Assembly (NCBI GenBank): GCA_017468365.1
Contig: JAFUIS010000001.1
Coordinates: forward strand, 27,720-91,719
Reading direction: 5' to 3'
Source: Oscillospiraceae bacterium
GTDB lineage: Bacteria; Bacillota; Clostridia; Oscillospirales; Ruminococcaceae
DNA length: 64,000 nt
Position 1 is the stretch's first letter. Each line of letters begins with the position of its first letter. The notes under the pieces are model-generated. The model did not search any database and had not been told where the DNA came from. It saw only the letters and a program-made list of their open reading frames with translations. The position numbers were made by a program, and so were the translations under genes. Shown here one piece after another: positions 8,984-17,244 of the stretch.

Positions 8984-9567
8984 TGATCATCCTCCTTGCT
9001 GTCGGAATTTAAAAGGGTCTTTAATGCCCTTTTTGTGCTTTTGATATTCGGTATCAAAAAAGGCACCCTTTTGCGGTATTGCCCGTAATCCGAAAAGGTC
9101 TTCATAAAAGTGACCCTGTCCTGAAAACAGGCATAAAGAAAATTCAAAAACGAAAAAATCATTCCGTTTAAAAGCATTTTTTCCGGCAAAGCCGCAAGCC
9201 CAAGAAAAAGATAAGTTCCGAAAAAGAACAAAATTCCCGGATGACGGCAAAGCGCATATGCGCCCCGGTCATAAACTTTGTGCTCGTCCAAAAGAACGTA
9301 GGTCTTTTCAAAAGGAAGAGCAAAAAACAAACAGTAAATAAGCACCCCAAGGTTCAGGATCCCCAAAAGGATAAGAACCGTGTCGCATATTCCCGAAAAA
9401 GCTCCGTTTTTAACGGCATAAAAAACGTCAAGCCCCGCCGAAACAAGAAGCATCGCCATTCCAATGCCGAAAAACCGGTGCAAAAATCGGTTTTTGTGCG
9501 TAAAGCTGTTCACGTCATAAACAAAGAACAACCCAAAGGCGCATATTCCCAAAACAAGAGAAACCAT
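8980..9567 (-). CDS. Integral membrane protein of the isoprenylcysteine/phospholipid methyltransferase-like family
   Basis: 195 residues with about five membrane helices. The C-terminal half has YALCRHPGILFFFGTYLFLG and, later, YGQYRKRVPFLIP. The RHP motif plus the terminal E/Y-x-x-Y-x-x-x-V-P-x-x-I-P pattern typifies ICMT/PEMT-type membrane methyltransferases and related DUF1295 proteins, which use S-adenosylmethionine. GGAGG lies before the ATG. The 3' end overlaps the GH3-like gene by 4 bp, suggesting the two act in one pathway, perhaps modifying a lipid or acyl compound; this is inference. Confidence 0.7.
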   Translation of the reverse strand: MVSLVLGICAFGLFFVYDVNSFTHKNRFLHRFFGIGMAMLLVSAGLDVFYAVKNGAFSGICDTVLILLGILNLGVLIYCLFFALPFEKTYVLLDEHKVYDRGAYALCRHPGILFFFGTYLFLGLAALPEKMLLNGMIFSFLNFLYACFQDRVTFMKTFSDYGQYRKRVPFLIPNIKSTKRALKTLLNSDSKEDDQ

Positions 9568-9582
9568 AAAACCTCCGGAATA

Positions 9583-11895
9583 TCATCTTTCGCCGCGTTT
9601 TTTGGGTTCAAAGTCGGCCATATCCATTCCTTCTTTAAAGAATGCAAAGCGGCTGACCTCGCCGTATTTTACGGAATACATGGCGCAGTCGGCGGATTCG
9701 ATAAGATGCTGATAATCAAAACCGTCGTCCGGAACAAGCGCAACGCCGATGCTGAGCGCAAGCTGACGTTCGATGTTTCCGTTGCGATAAGGATATTTGA
9801 AGCAGCTGCAAAGATGCAAAAGTCTCTTTTCAATATCCTCGCGGCTGATGCCGTTTACGAAGACAACAAATTCGTCGCCGCCGTAACGGGCAACAACGTC
9901 GGAATGACGGAACTCGCTGAGGAAGCGCTTGGAAACGTAACAAAGAACGTCGTCGCCGACGGTATGACCGAGAGTGTCGTTGATGGTTTTGAAGTCGTTG
10001 ACGTCAATATAAACCATAGCGCCCTGGGTGATTTTTTTGTTTTCAAGCCAGTCGCCGACGGTCTGCTCAAAATATTCTCTGTTGTAAAGACCGGTAAGGG
10101 GGTCGCGGTGTGCTTTTTCCTGCCAGCGTTTTACTTCCTTTTTCCAAAGGTCCTTGTTAACAAGGGTGCCGGCAATGGTCGCGTTTCCGCCGGGCTGAAC
10201 AGAAACCCTGTGAAGATGCGCTTCAAGCCATTCGTAACGTCCTTCACCGGTGCAGAAACGAACGGTGCCCTCTTCTTTTCCGCCGTTTTCACGGCATCTT
10301 GCAAGCATGCGCAAAAAGTCTTTTCTGTCGTTTTCGTGAACAAGCGCGGATTTTTCAAAAAGTGCATAGGCGTTCTGGTGGTTTATCTCACCGCCGAGAG
10401 CGGGCGAGAAGCAATCGGAAAATACCGCCGCGTTGTCTGCAGTGGAATAAGAGAACATGATAACTCCTTCGGAGTCGTCGGGACCGCCTCTTCCGGAAGA
10501 AACCTTTTCGTTGTCAACAAAAGCAAGTTCTTTTCCGGTGTAAGCGGTGTTTCTGAATTCTTCGGCGCTCATGGGACTAAAGAAGAAAAATCCCTGTGCA
10601 CTGTCGCAGCCGGCCTGCTGAAGAAAACGCACCTGGCTTTTATTCTCAATTCCGTCGGCGGAAGATGCTATCTGCATCTGGGAAGCATATTTAAAAATTC
10701 CTTCCGCAAGAAAACGGTTGCGTCGGTCGTTATGTTCAATGCTGAAAAAGTCTTTGTCAAGTTTAACGGAATCCGCGCCCTGAACTCTTATAAGGTCAAG
10801 GGGAAGGGCGTCTTTTCCAAAGCCGTCAAAAGCGCATCTGAAACCCGCGGAATGTATCTTTTCAACAAGCTTGCAGACGGTCTCGGGATTTTTGAGCACC
10901 GTTTTTTCATCAAGCTCGATTTCGATAAGCTTCGGCTCAACGCCGTATTTCTGACAAACGTCGGAAAAATCCCTGATGATGCCGCGGCTGCAAAGAGTGC
11001 CGTAAGTGATATTCATGGAAACGGGGCAGGGCATAAGTCCTTCCAAAGTCCATTCGGAAATTTTGCGGCAGACAAATTCAAAAAGGAATCTGTCAAGTTT
11101 TTCGGAAAGCCGGTATTCTTCAAAAACCGGAACGAAAGATGCAGGACAAAGAAGTCCGTCTTTGGGGTGGCGCCAATGCAAAATGGCTTCCGCACCGTTT
11201 ATGCGCCCGTCGGTAAGCGAAACTTTCGGCTGAAAATAAACAACAAAGTCGCCGTCCTCAAAGGATTTGTCCATATAATTTACATATTCCCATTTTTTTG
11301 CGGCGATTTCGCCGCTGCCGCTGCAAAAGAAAACGGAAGAATCGGATTTTTCGGTATCGCCAAAAGCATTTTCGGATTTTTCGATAAGGCTTTCGCAAGG
11401 TTCTTTTTCTGCTTCGGAAAGATAAACACCGAATTTAAGGTCAAGAACGTAAGGGGATTCTTTTCCCGCGTTGAAAGCATTTACTTTTTCGGAAAACCAG
11501 CCGAGCCTTGTGGAAATATCGCTTTCGGAGCGGTTTTTGATGAACATGAAAAAAGTTCCGCCGTATGTTCTTCCAAAAGGCTCAAAAGCACCAAGGTTTG
11601 CTTTCACCGTTTTTTCGACATAAGCAAGAGCCTTTTCGGAATCTTCGTTTCCGAAGGTGGAGATCATCTGCTCATAATTCATAAGCTTCATGGTGACCGC
11701 GGCGTATTTAAGTCTTTCCTTTTCGGAAATGCTTTTTATTTCAGATAAAATTCCGCTGTAATTAAGCCCGCCGGTAACTTTGTCGGTAAGGGTGCCGCGT
11801 TTTGATTTTTTAAGCTTTTGCGCAAGAACACCAACTGCCGCAAAAAGAAGCAGACAAAGCGCAAAAACTATAAAGATGATCGTTTTTTCTGTCAT
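9583..11895 (-). CDS. c-di-GMP signalling protein: TM, degenerate GGDEF, degenerate EAL, PAS-like, intact GGDEF
   Basis: 770 residues. A single N-terminal helix (residues 5-27) anchors it. The first GGDEF-like domain reads RTYGGTFFMF and lacks the signature. The EAL domain reads AEAILHWRHP, has FDGFG where active enzymes have DDFG, and ADGIE where they have AEGVE, so hydrolysis is doubtful. After a PAS-like segment (about 480-590) the final domain has an intact YGGDEFVVF with an upstream inhibitory-site RHSD. It is therefore probably a c-di-GMP synthase with product feedback and two binding-only domains. The order with a C-terminal active cyclase after the EAL is unusual. It is the likely counterpart of the HD-GYP enzyme downstream. 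Confidence 0.9.
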   Translation of the reverse strand: MTEKTIIFIVFALCLLLFAAVGVLAQKLKKSKRGTLTDKVTGGLNYSGILSEIKSISEKERLKYAAVTMKLMNYEQMISTFGNEDSEKALAYVEKTVKANLGAFEPFGRTYGGTFFMFIKNRSESDISTRLGWFSEKVNAFNAGKESPYVLDLKFGVYLSEAEKEPCESLIEKSENAFGDTEKSDSSVFFCSGSGEIAAKKWEYVNYMDKSFEDGDFVVYFQPKVSLTDGRINGAEAILHWRHPKDGLLCPASFVPVFEEYRLSEKLDRFLFEFVCRKISEWTLEGLMPCPVSMNITYGTLCSRGIIRDFSDVCQKYGVEPKLIEIELDEKTVLKNPETVCKLVEKIHSAGFRCAFDGFGKDALPLDLIRVQGADSVKLDKDFFSIEHNDRRNRFLAEGIFKYASQMQIASSADGIENKSQVRFLQQAGCDSAQGFFFFSPMSAEEFRNTAYTGKELAFVDNEKVSSGRGGPDDSEGVIMFSYSTADNAAVFSDCFSPALGGEINHQNAYALFEKSALVHENDRKDFLRMLARCRENGGKEEGTVRFCTGEGRYEWLEAHLHRVSVQPGGNATIAGTLVNKDLWKKEVKRWQEKAHRDPLTGLYNREYFEQTVGDWLENKKITQGAMVYIDVNDFKTINDTLGHTVGDDVLCYVSKRFLSEFRHSDVVARYGGDEFVVFVNGISREDIEKRLLHLCSCFKYPYRNGNIERQLALSIGVALVPDDGFDYQHLIESADCAMYSVKYGEVSRFAFFKEGMDMADFEPKKRGER

Positions 11896-11955
11896 TTGAT
11901 TTTCCTCACAATGATTAACCGTACCAAAGTCCGTCCCAAAAAAGAACTTCCTTCG

Positions 11956-11984
11956 ATTGATTTTTCAAAAAACATGCTATATAA
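11956..11984 (+). promoter_or_regulatory. Promoter of the first sortase gene
   Basis: TTGATT at 11956-11961 and TATAAT at 11979-11984 with a 17-bp spacer, 80 bp upstream of the sortase start. Confidence 0.7.
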
Positions 11985-12063
11985 TGATTTCACAAAAAAC
12001 TTTATGAGATAAACCGCAAAAAAAGGTTTTCAAATAACCGTCCCTAAAAAAACAGGAGGCCAT

Positions 12064-12867
12064 ATGAAATTAACTTCAAAAAAGATACTTAATATTTTAT
12101 TTATCGCCGCTCTTGCGGTGGGCGTCATCTTTTACGGAAAAAGCCTTAATGAAAAAGAAGTCGGCGCCCGCGAAAGCGAAGAAGCAAAAGAAATCGTTTT
12201 GGCAAACCGCGAAGAAATATCCGCCGAAAAGGAAGAATTCATCACCGGTTCAAAAAAACCTCCGGTATATGACAGCGTTGTCGAAGAACTTATAACCCTC
12301 GATATTGATGCCCTTCGTGAGGTGAACCCAGAAGTTATCGGCTGGATATATATCCCGAATACCAATATCGATTATCCGGTGCTCCAGCATGAGGACAACC
12401 AGTATTACCTCAAATATACCTGGGAACATACCCGCAACAACATCGGCGCGGTGTTCCTTGACTGTGAAACCTCCGTCGATCTCTCGGATTTCAACACTCT
12501 TGTTTACGGCCACAGGATCAACAACAAGACCATGTTCGGTTCCCTTTATAAGTTCCTTGAAAAAGAATATTTCGATGCCCATCCGAGCATCTATCTCGTC
12601 ACCGACGAAGGCGTTTTTCGCTACGATATTTTCGCTTCGTACCAGACCGGACTTGAAACCATTTCTTTCGCAATGAAGATCGAAACCGAAAAGAAACGCA
12701 AAGAATTCATCAACTTCGCCCTTGACTATGCGGTACAGTCCACCGGCTATGTTCCCAAAACCGACGAACAGTTCCTCACCCTTGCAACCTGCTCTTTTAA
12801 CGACACTTACCGCGATGTTGTCCAGGCGGTGCTCAACGAAGAAGCCTCCGTAAGGTTCGACCAATAA
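12064..12867 (+). CDS. srtB: Class B sortase
   Basis: 267 residues with an N-terminal signal-anchor helix (ILNILFIAALAVGVIFYG). The core IDALREVNPEVIGWIYIPNTNIDYPV is the class B signature. The transpeptidase triad is His150 (VYGHR), Cys243 (LATC) and Arg250 (TYRD). The family cleaves a C-terminal sorting motif and joins the protein to the cell wall. AGGAGG precedes the ATG. The next gene, beyond a riboswitch, is a surface adhesin with a non-canonical sorting region, its most obvious candidate substrate. A strong terminator follows, so the adhesin is transcribed separately. Confidence 0.93.
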   Translation: MKLTSKKILNILFIAALAVGVIFYGKSLNEKEVGARESEEAKEIVLANREEISAEKEEFITGSKKPPVYDSVVEELITLDIDALREVNPEVIGWIYIPNTNIDYPVLQHEDNQYYLKYTWEHTRNNIGAVFLDCETSVDLSDFNTLVYGHRINNKTMFGSLYKFLEKEYFDAHPSIYLVTDEGVFRYDIFASYQTGLETISFAMKIETEKKRKEFINFALDYAVQSTGYVPKTDEQFLTLATCSFNDTYRDVVQAVLNEEASVRFDQ

Positions 12868-12937
12868 TAATACTTATACTTAATAATATATTATAACACT
12901 GATTATATTATATTTCAATAGAACGAACTGTGCATTT

Positions 12938-12964
12938 TTGACATATTTTAATAAAAAATATAAT
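12938..12964 (+). promoter_or_regulatory. Possible promoter in the sortase-adhesin gap
   Basis: TTGACA at 12938-12943 and TATAAT at 12959-12964 with a short 15-bp spacer. It lies just upstream of the 12982-13010 hairpin, so any transcript from it would meet that terminator first. Confidence 0.4.
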
Positions 12965-12981
12965 ATCAATATACAAAATTT

Positions 12982-13019
12982 AAAGCAATATGCTGTCAGC
13001 ATATTGCTTTTTGTTTTAC
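12982..13019 (+). terminator. Terminator after srtB
   Basis: A perfect 13-bp stem (AAAGCAATATGCT/AGCATATTGCTTT, loop GTC) followed by TTTTGTTTT. It separates the sortase from the riboswitch-adhesin unit. Confidence 0.85.
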
Positions 13020-13163
13020 TTTCTGCTAATATAAAAAATGAGCAAATATCTTAATTTTGTTCAGATCTTTTTGCAGTTTTGTCAGAGGGGAGGAAATTTT
13101 CTCAAAAAAGCAACCGCTGCGCGATAAACCCGCGCAAAATATTCATTGAACTTTTTAAAAATG

Positions 13164-13258
13164 AATACCTGAAAAAGGCAAACCGTCCGAAAGGGCGGGA
13201 CGCAAAGCAAGGGACCTAAGGCGGAAAAGTCCGCTATGGCTGCCCGGCTGCCAGTATT
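13164..13258 (+). promoter_or_regulatory. Cyclic di-GMP-I (GEMM-I) riboswitch
   Basis: The GEMM core is readable. Outer stem AATACCTG/CAGTATT (13164-13171, 13252-13258); GGCAAACC at 13177-13184; a hairpin CCGTCC-GAAA-GGGCGG with a GNRA loop; then GGGACGCAAAGC. The second arm carries CCTAAG and TATGG, the two halves of the 11-nt receptor for the GAAA loop. It ends 44 bp before the adhesin start, and a T-rich stretch (13261-13268) follows. I could not see a clear terminator/antiterminator pair, so whether ligand switches expression on or off is open. Two c-di-GMP enzymes are encoded within 9 kb. Confidence 0.93.
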
Positions 13259-13302
13259 TCACTTTTTTACTATATATTGTTTATAGAAAGGGGTAGAAAT
13301 AT

Positions 13303-15639
13303 ATGGCAAACACTATGAAAAAATTTGTAGCAATCCTCATGGCTGCAGTTCTCGGCATGAGCATGGGCCTTCAGGCAATTGCTGCAACCACCACCGAAAC
13401 CGAAACAACCACCGACGGCGAGCTTACCACCACCGTCACAACAACAACCGAAACGACCGAAGACGGAAACACCACTACCGTAGTGGTAACTGTCGAAACC
13501 AAAAAGGACGGCATTGATGAAGACGGTGCAACCGTTGATTATGACGAGACCAAAGTCACAACCACCCAAACTTCCGGTGATACCGTAATCTCCGAAAAAT
13601 GTGTGACTGACGGAAAAGAAAGCCTTAGTTATGATTATACGGAAAAAGTTCCGGACGTTGACGTCGACCTTATCAAAGACGGAAAAGAAATCGAAAATCC
13701 TTCCGGCTCTGCTGAAATAACTCCGGATGCACCTGTTTCTGCGGATCCCAAAGAAGACGAAAACGATACTGAATACGATGAAACCAAAATCGTTTCCAAA
13801 ACAGACCGCGAAGTAAATGCAGAAGTTAATATTGTAGAGGTAGAAGATTATAAGATCATCAGGGATAAAGACGGTAATATTCTTGAAGTATATAAATACG
13901 ATGAAGAAGAAAATACCGGTCTTGAACCCATTTCTTCCCAGTGGGACGATAACAAACAGGATGTTAAAAAACCTGTCGCAGGCATGACAGTTGAAGAACT
14001 GAAAGCACTGGATGATGCTGGTAAACTTCCGGTAGTGCCTATGACTGAAGAAGAAATTAAAGAGGCTTTAAAAATCAGACCCGAAGGATATGATTATCTT
14101 TATGTCGGTTTGGGCGAAGACAGTTATTACGGTGTTGGCTGGAACTTTGTAAGCGACAATTATTACAACGGCTACGGCACCGGAACACACCAGTTTGCTT
14201 TGGGCGATTTCTCCGAAGAAGAAATGAAACTGATCTCTGCTTACTGTGCAGACCTTGAAACTTCTTCCAGAAAGGGATATTGGTATACTGTGCAGAATGT
14301 AGAGGATGCCGATTACTATGATGAAGAAAGTGCAAAGCACATTCGCACCATTGCTTCCAATGCATACTGGGGCGTAATTGACGATCCCGAAACCAAAGAA
14401 GCCGAATTCGGAAGCCTTGCAGCTGTCAAAGCTATGATGGCAGAAGCAAAAGATGCCGACGGTAACCCGGTATTTACTGAGGCACAGATTAACGGTTTGA
14501 CTGAAGGCGAGGCTTTGACCGCAAGCCAGATGGCTATCTGGAAATACGGCAACCCTTATCAGAAAGAGGACGGCGAAACCATTTACATCGATGCGGATAC
14601 CGTTGATTATAACAGGTATCAGGGCAGATACGATTGGACTTACAGTTCTCAGCATATAAAAGATAACATCAGAGAAAGAATCATTGCTGAAAAGCAGCTT
14701 GACGTAGAGAATATGACCGAGGAAGAACTCGAGGCTCTCAATAAAATGGTTAGCGATCAGTACAGCACTGAACGCGCAGCAATTATGGGCCGCATCAACG
14801 CTCTGGCAAATTATCTGATGAATCTGACTCAAACCGATGATCAGAGTGAATCCACTCAGATTATCAATGAGAAGAATTATATCGAAGATATGTCCATGAC
14901 CGTTGGCTCTATGGTTAAAGAAAACGCGGACGGCAACGGCAACAATAGCTATAATGTGGATTTCACATTCTCGCTGGTAGTTACCCCCGGTGAAAAAGAT
15001 GACCTTATCATTAAAGTTATTAACAGCAACGGAGAGGTTGTAGGAAGCGGTAGAGTTGCAGGTGACGGAAGTCAGGATGATGGCTTTAATGATGTATACT
15101 ATGACGAAAAAACAGATAGCTACACTTTGACCGGTCTTGAACTTATTGAAGGTTCTGACACCAAATTCAACCTCAAGCTGGAAGGCGCCCAGTATCTTGA
15201 AAGAGGCGTTTATATTTATACTTCCGAAGTCCGCGACGATACTCCTTCCCAGACTTTTGTCGGTATAGCCGAAGGATATAAGAGCGTTGATACCGCAATG
15301 GAAATCGATCTTTCCTTCAACGTTGAAGAAGGCACCGTAACCACTTTGCGCGAATGGCACAGCGAAGGCGATCCTGTTTACAGAATCATTGACGGCGACG
15401 AAGAATTTGAGGAAGAGGAGATCCCGCTTACTCCCGTTCTTTATAACGCAGAACCCAATCCTCCCGCAGAAAAACTCGATGTTCCTTCCGACACCGAAAC
15501 CATTCTTGATGAGGACGTTCCGCTCGCAGCAGTACCCGGACTTGGCGATGAATCTTCCATGTGGCTGATGGTTGCAGTATTTGCATTCGTTGGTTTTATG
15601 GCACTTAACCTCCCTGAGAAAAAACGCGAAGAAGACTGA
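13303..15639 (+). CDS. Thioester-domain (TQXA) surface adhesin with divergent sorting signal
   Basis: 778 residues. A signal peptide (KFVAILMAAVLGMSMGLQAIAA) is followed by a Thr-rich stalk. The thioester domain has Cys315 in AYCADLE and Gln409 in TASQMAIW, the pair that forms the reactive internal thioester used for covalent host attachment by Gram-positive adhesins. A beta-sandwich-like region follows. The C terminus is Pro-rich, then VPLAAVPGLGD, a hydrophobic helix and a charged KKREED tail. Relatives usually carry a VPxTGD-type motif; here the Thr is lost. It is preceded by a c-di-GMP riboswitch and a class B sortase gene. An AAAGGGG ribosome site lies upstream. Confidence 0.88.
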   Translation: MANTMKKFVAILMAAVLGMSMGLQAIAATTTETETTTDGELTTTVTTTTETTEDGNTTTVVVTVETKKDGIDEDGATVDYDETKVTTTQTSGDTVISEKCVTDGKESLSYDYTEKVPDVDVDLIKDGKEIENPSGSAEITPDAPVSADPKEDENDTEYDETKIVSKTDREVNAEVNIVEVEDYKIIRDKDGNILEVYKYDEEENTGLEPISSQWDDNKQDVKKPVAGMTVEELKALDDAGKLPVVPMTEEEIKEALKIRPEGYDYLYVGLGEDSYYGVGWNFVSDNYYNGYGTGTHQFALGDFSEEEMKLISAYCADLETSSRKGYWYTVQNVEDADYYDEESAKHIRTIASNAYWGVIDDPETKEAEFGSLAAVKAMMAEAKDADGNPVFTEAQINGLTEGEALTASQMAIWKYGNPYQKEDGETIYIDADTVDYNRYQGRYDWTYSSQHIKDNIRERIIAEKQLDVENMTEEELEALNKMVSDQYSTERAAIMGRINALANYLMNLTQTDDQSESTQIINEKNYIEDMSMTVGSMVKENADGNGNNSYNVDFTFSLVVTPGEKDDLIIKVINSNGEVVGSGRVAGDGSQDDGFNDVYYDEKTDSYTLTGLELIEGSDTKFNLKLEGAQYLERGVYIYTSEVRDDTPSQTFVGIAEGYKSVDTAMEIDLSFNVEEGTVTTLREWHSEGDPVYRIIDGDEEFEEEEIPLTPVLYNAEPNPPAEKLDVPSDTETILDEDVPLAAVPGLGDESSMWLMVAVFAFVGFMALNLPEKKREED

Positions 15640-15722
15640 ACTGCAAAACGTAACAATTTGTAAAATCAGATAAACTGATTTCGCAAACCCCAAGACCGAT
15701 CTGCAAATTTAAGATACTCGAA

Positions 15723-15758
15723 AAAAGAGCCGAAGCAAAAACTTCGGCTCTTTTATTT
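15723..15758 (+). terminator. Terminator after the adhesin gene
   Basis: 13-bp stem AAAAGAGCCGAAG/CTTCGGCTCTTTT with loop CAAAAA and T-rich tail. Confidence 0.88.
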
Positions 15759-15785
15759 GTATTTTTCTTTTCTTTGGAGTATAAT
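15757..15785 (+). promoter_or_regulatory. Promoter of the M20 amidohydrolase
   Basis: TTGTAT at 15757-15762 and TATAAT at 15780-15785, spacer 17 bp. The -10 lies 27 bp before the chosen start, which argues against the in-frame ATG at 15774. Confidence 0.7.
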
Positions 15786-15812
15786 TCATCTATCGACAAA
15801 AGAGGTGGAAAA

Positions 15813-16994
15813 ATGGAATTTAAATATATTTCAGAAGACGTTGAAAAAAGCATTATTGAGATTGTCCATAAAATTCATCGCAACCCGGAACTCAGTTATC
15901 ACGAATTTGAAACGACGAAGCTCATCGCCGCCGAACTTGAAAAAATGGGCGTCGAACTTTTGGAAAAACAGCCGGAAACCGGTGTTTTGGGTCTGCTCAA
16001 AGGAAATCTTCCGGGACCGACCGTTGCCATAAGGGCAGATATCGATGCACTTCCTGTTGATGAAGACACCGAACATGAGGTCCGTTCTGAAAATCAAAAC
16101 GTCATGCATGCCTGTGGACATGATTTTCATACTTCTGCTTTGCTTGGTGCGGCAATGGCGCTTTGCAAAAAACGCGATGAAATTCCCGGAAATATTCTTT
16201 TCGTTTTCCAGCCTGCGGAAGAAAAAGGCAGCGGGGCTGACGTAATCATTTCCACAGGAGTTTTTGAACAATATCGGCCAAAGGCTTTTTTCTCTATTCA
16301 CATAAAGCCGGATATTCCGAAAGGAAAAATCGGAATCAGAAAAGGCCCGATCATGGCGGCAATGTGCACCTTCAGAATACATATTATCGGAAAAGGCGGC
16401 CACGGAGCAACTCCGCACCTTGCAACGGACCCGATAATTGCCGCGGCGCATGTTCTTGATGCGCTTCAGTGCATTCGTTCGCGCTGGACCGATCCTGCTC
16501 AGCCGTTTACTCTTTCGATCTGCTCAATTCACGGCGGAAGCGCCTGCAATGTCATTCCGGACGATGTTTATATGGAAGGAACGTTCCGCAGTACGGTTGA
16601 TTCGCGCGAAGATACGGTGAAAAAGCAAATAACCGAAGTCTGCGATTCCGTTTCAAAGGCTCACGGCTGTACCGCAGAATGTGAGTTTTTAAAAGAAGCC
16701 CCGCCGCTGGTGAACGACGAAAAGCTTGCGGATATAGCTCACGAAGCTGCAGCAGAGCTTTTTGGAGAAGACAGAATCCTCGTTCAGGATTTTTGGATGG
16801 CATCGGAGGATTTCAGCTTTTACAGAGAAATTGCGCCGGTTTTCATGTACCATGTGGGAGTTGGCAAGGAAGACGGCTCTTCCGCAAGCCTTCATAATCC
16901 GGGATTTTTTGCTCCTGACGAAACCGCACCTTTCTGCGCAGAACTTCTTGTGGGAACGGCTTTGACCGCACTTAAAAAAGGATTAGGCGACTGA
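15813..16994 (+). CDS. M20-family amidohydrolase (N-acyl-amino acid/hippurate hydrolase type)
   Basis: 393 residues from the ATG at 15813, preceded by AGAGGTGG at 5 bp. The di-metal site motifs are visible: IRADIDALPV, MHACGHDFHTSALLGAA and PAEEKGSGA, with a late His in SLHNPGF. The family removes the acyl group from N-acyl amino acids in the cytoplasm; plant IAA-amino acid hydrolases are related. It is transcribed alone between two terminators. Its substrate cannot be told. A GH3-like gene that could make acyl-amino acid conjugates lies 7 kb away, but no link is shown. Confidence 0.92.
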   Translation: MEFKYISEDVEKSIIEIVHKIHRNPELSYHEFETTKLIAAELEKMGVELLEKQPETGVLGLLKGNLPGPTVAIRADIDALPVDEDTEHEVRSENQNVMHACGHDFHTSALLGAAMALCKKRDEIPGNILFVFQPAEEKGSGADVIISTGVFEQYRPKAFFSIHIKPDIPKGKIGIRKGPIMAAMCTFRIHIIGKGGHGATPHLATDPIIAAAHVLDALQCIRSRWTDPAQPFTLSICSIHGGSACNVIPDDVYMEGTFRSTVDSREDTVKKQITEVCDSVSKAHGCTAECEFLKEAPPLVNDEKLADIAHEAAAELFGEDRILVQDFWMASEDFSFYREIAPVFMYHVGVGKEDGSSASLHNPGFFAPDETAPFCAELLVGTALTALKKGLGD

Positions 16995-17031
16995 AAACAC
17001 ACAAAACACCAAATGCTCTGCAAAAAAATAA

Positions 17032-17072
17032 CCCCGGAAACCTTGATTTTACAAGGCTTCCGGGGATTTTTC
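17032..17072 (+). terminator. Terminator after the M20 gene
   Basis: Long near-perfect hairpin: CCCCGGAA (17032-17039) and CCTTG pair with CAAGG and TTCCGGGG (17058-17065), followed by ATTTTTC. It marks the last host sequence before the guaA-linked element. Confidence 0.88.
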
Positions 17073-17075
17073 ATT

Positions 17076-17087
17076 TTATTCCCACTC
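17076..17087. repeat. Left attachment-site core (copy of guaA 3' end)
   Basis: TTATTCCCACTC, identical to 18595-18606. Here it is followed by non-coding DNA rather than guaA, so it is the distal junction. Confidence 0.7.
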
Positions 17088-17188
17088 GCTCCCGAAAAAT
17101 AAATCTTAAACAGATTTGCTTATGGGATTTAGTTCAAGGTCTTAGGATTATTTCCATTATTCAGACAGCAGAGGCTATCTGATTTTTT

Positions 17189-17207
17189 TGTTGCCATAGT
17201 GTTGCCA
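17189..17207. repeat. Paired TGTTGCCA octamers, left end
   Basis: TGTTGCCA at 17189-17196 and 17200-17207, starts 11 bp apart, about 100 bp inside the left core. The arrangement fits tyrosine-integrase arm-type binding sites. Confidence 0.6.
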
Positions 17208-17244
17208 TGACATTTCACTTTAGTACAATATCGATCAAGATTTG

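Noticed and set aside
9241-11748. 835-codon open frame on the plus strand
   Set aside because: It lies opposite the GGDEF-EAL-GGDEF gene, its translation is Lys/Phe-rich with no recognisable motif, and it has no ribosome site; it is an antisense shadow.
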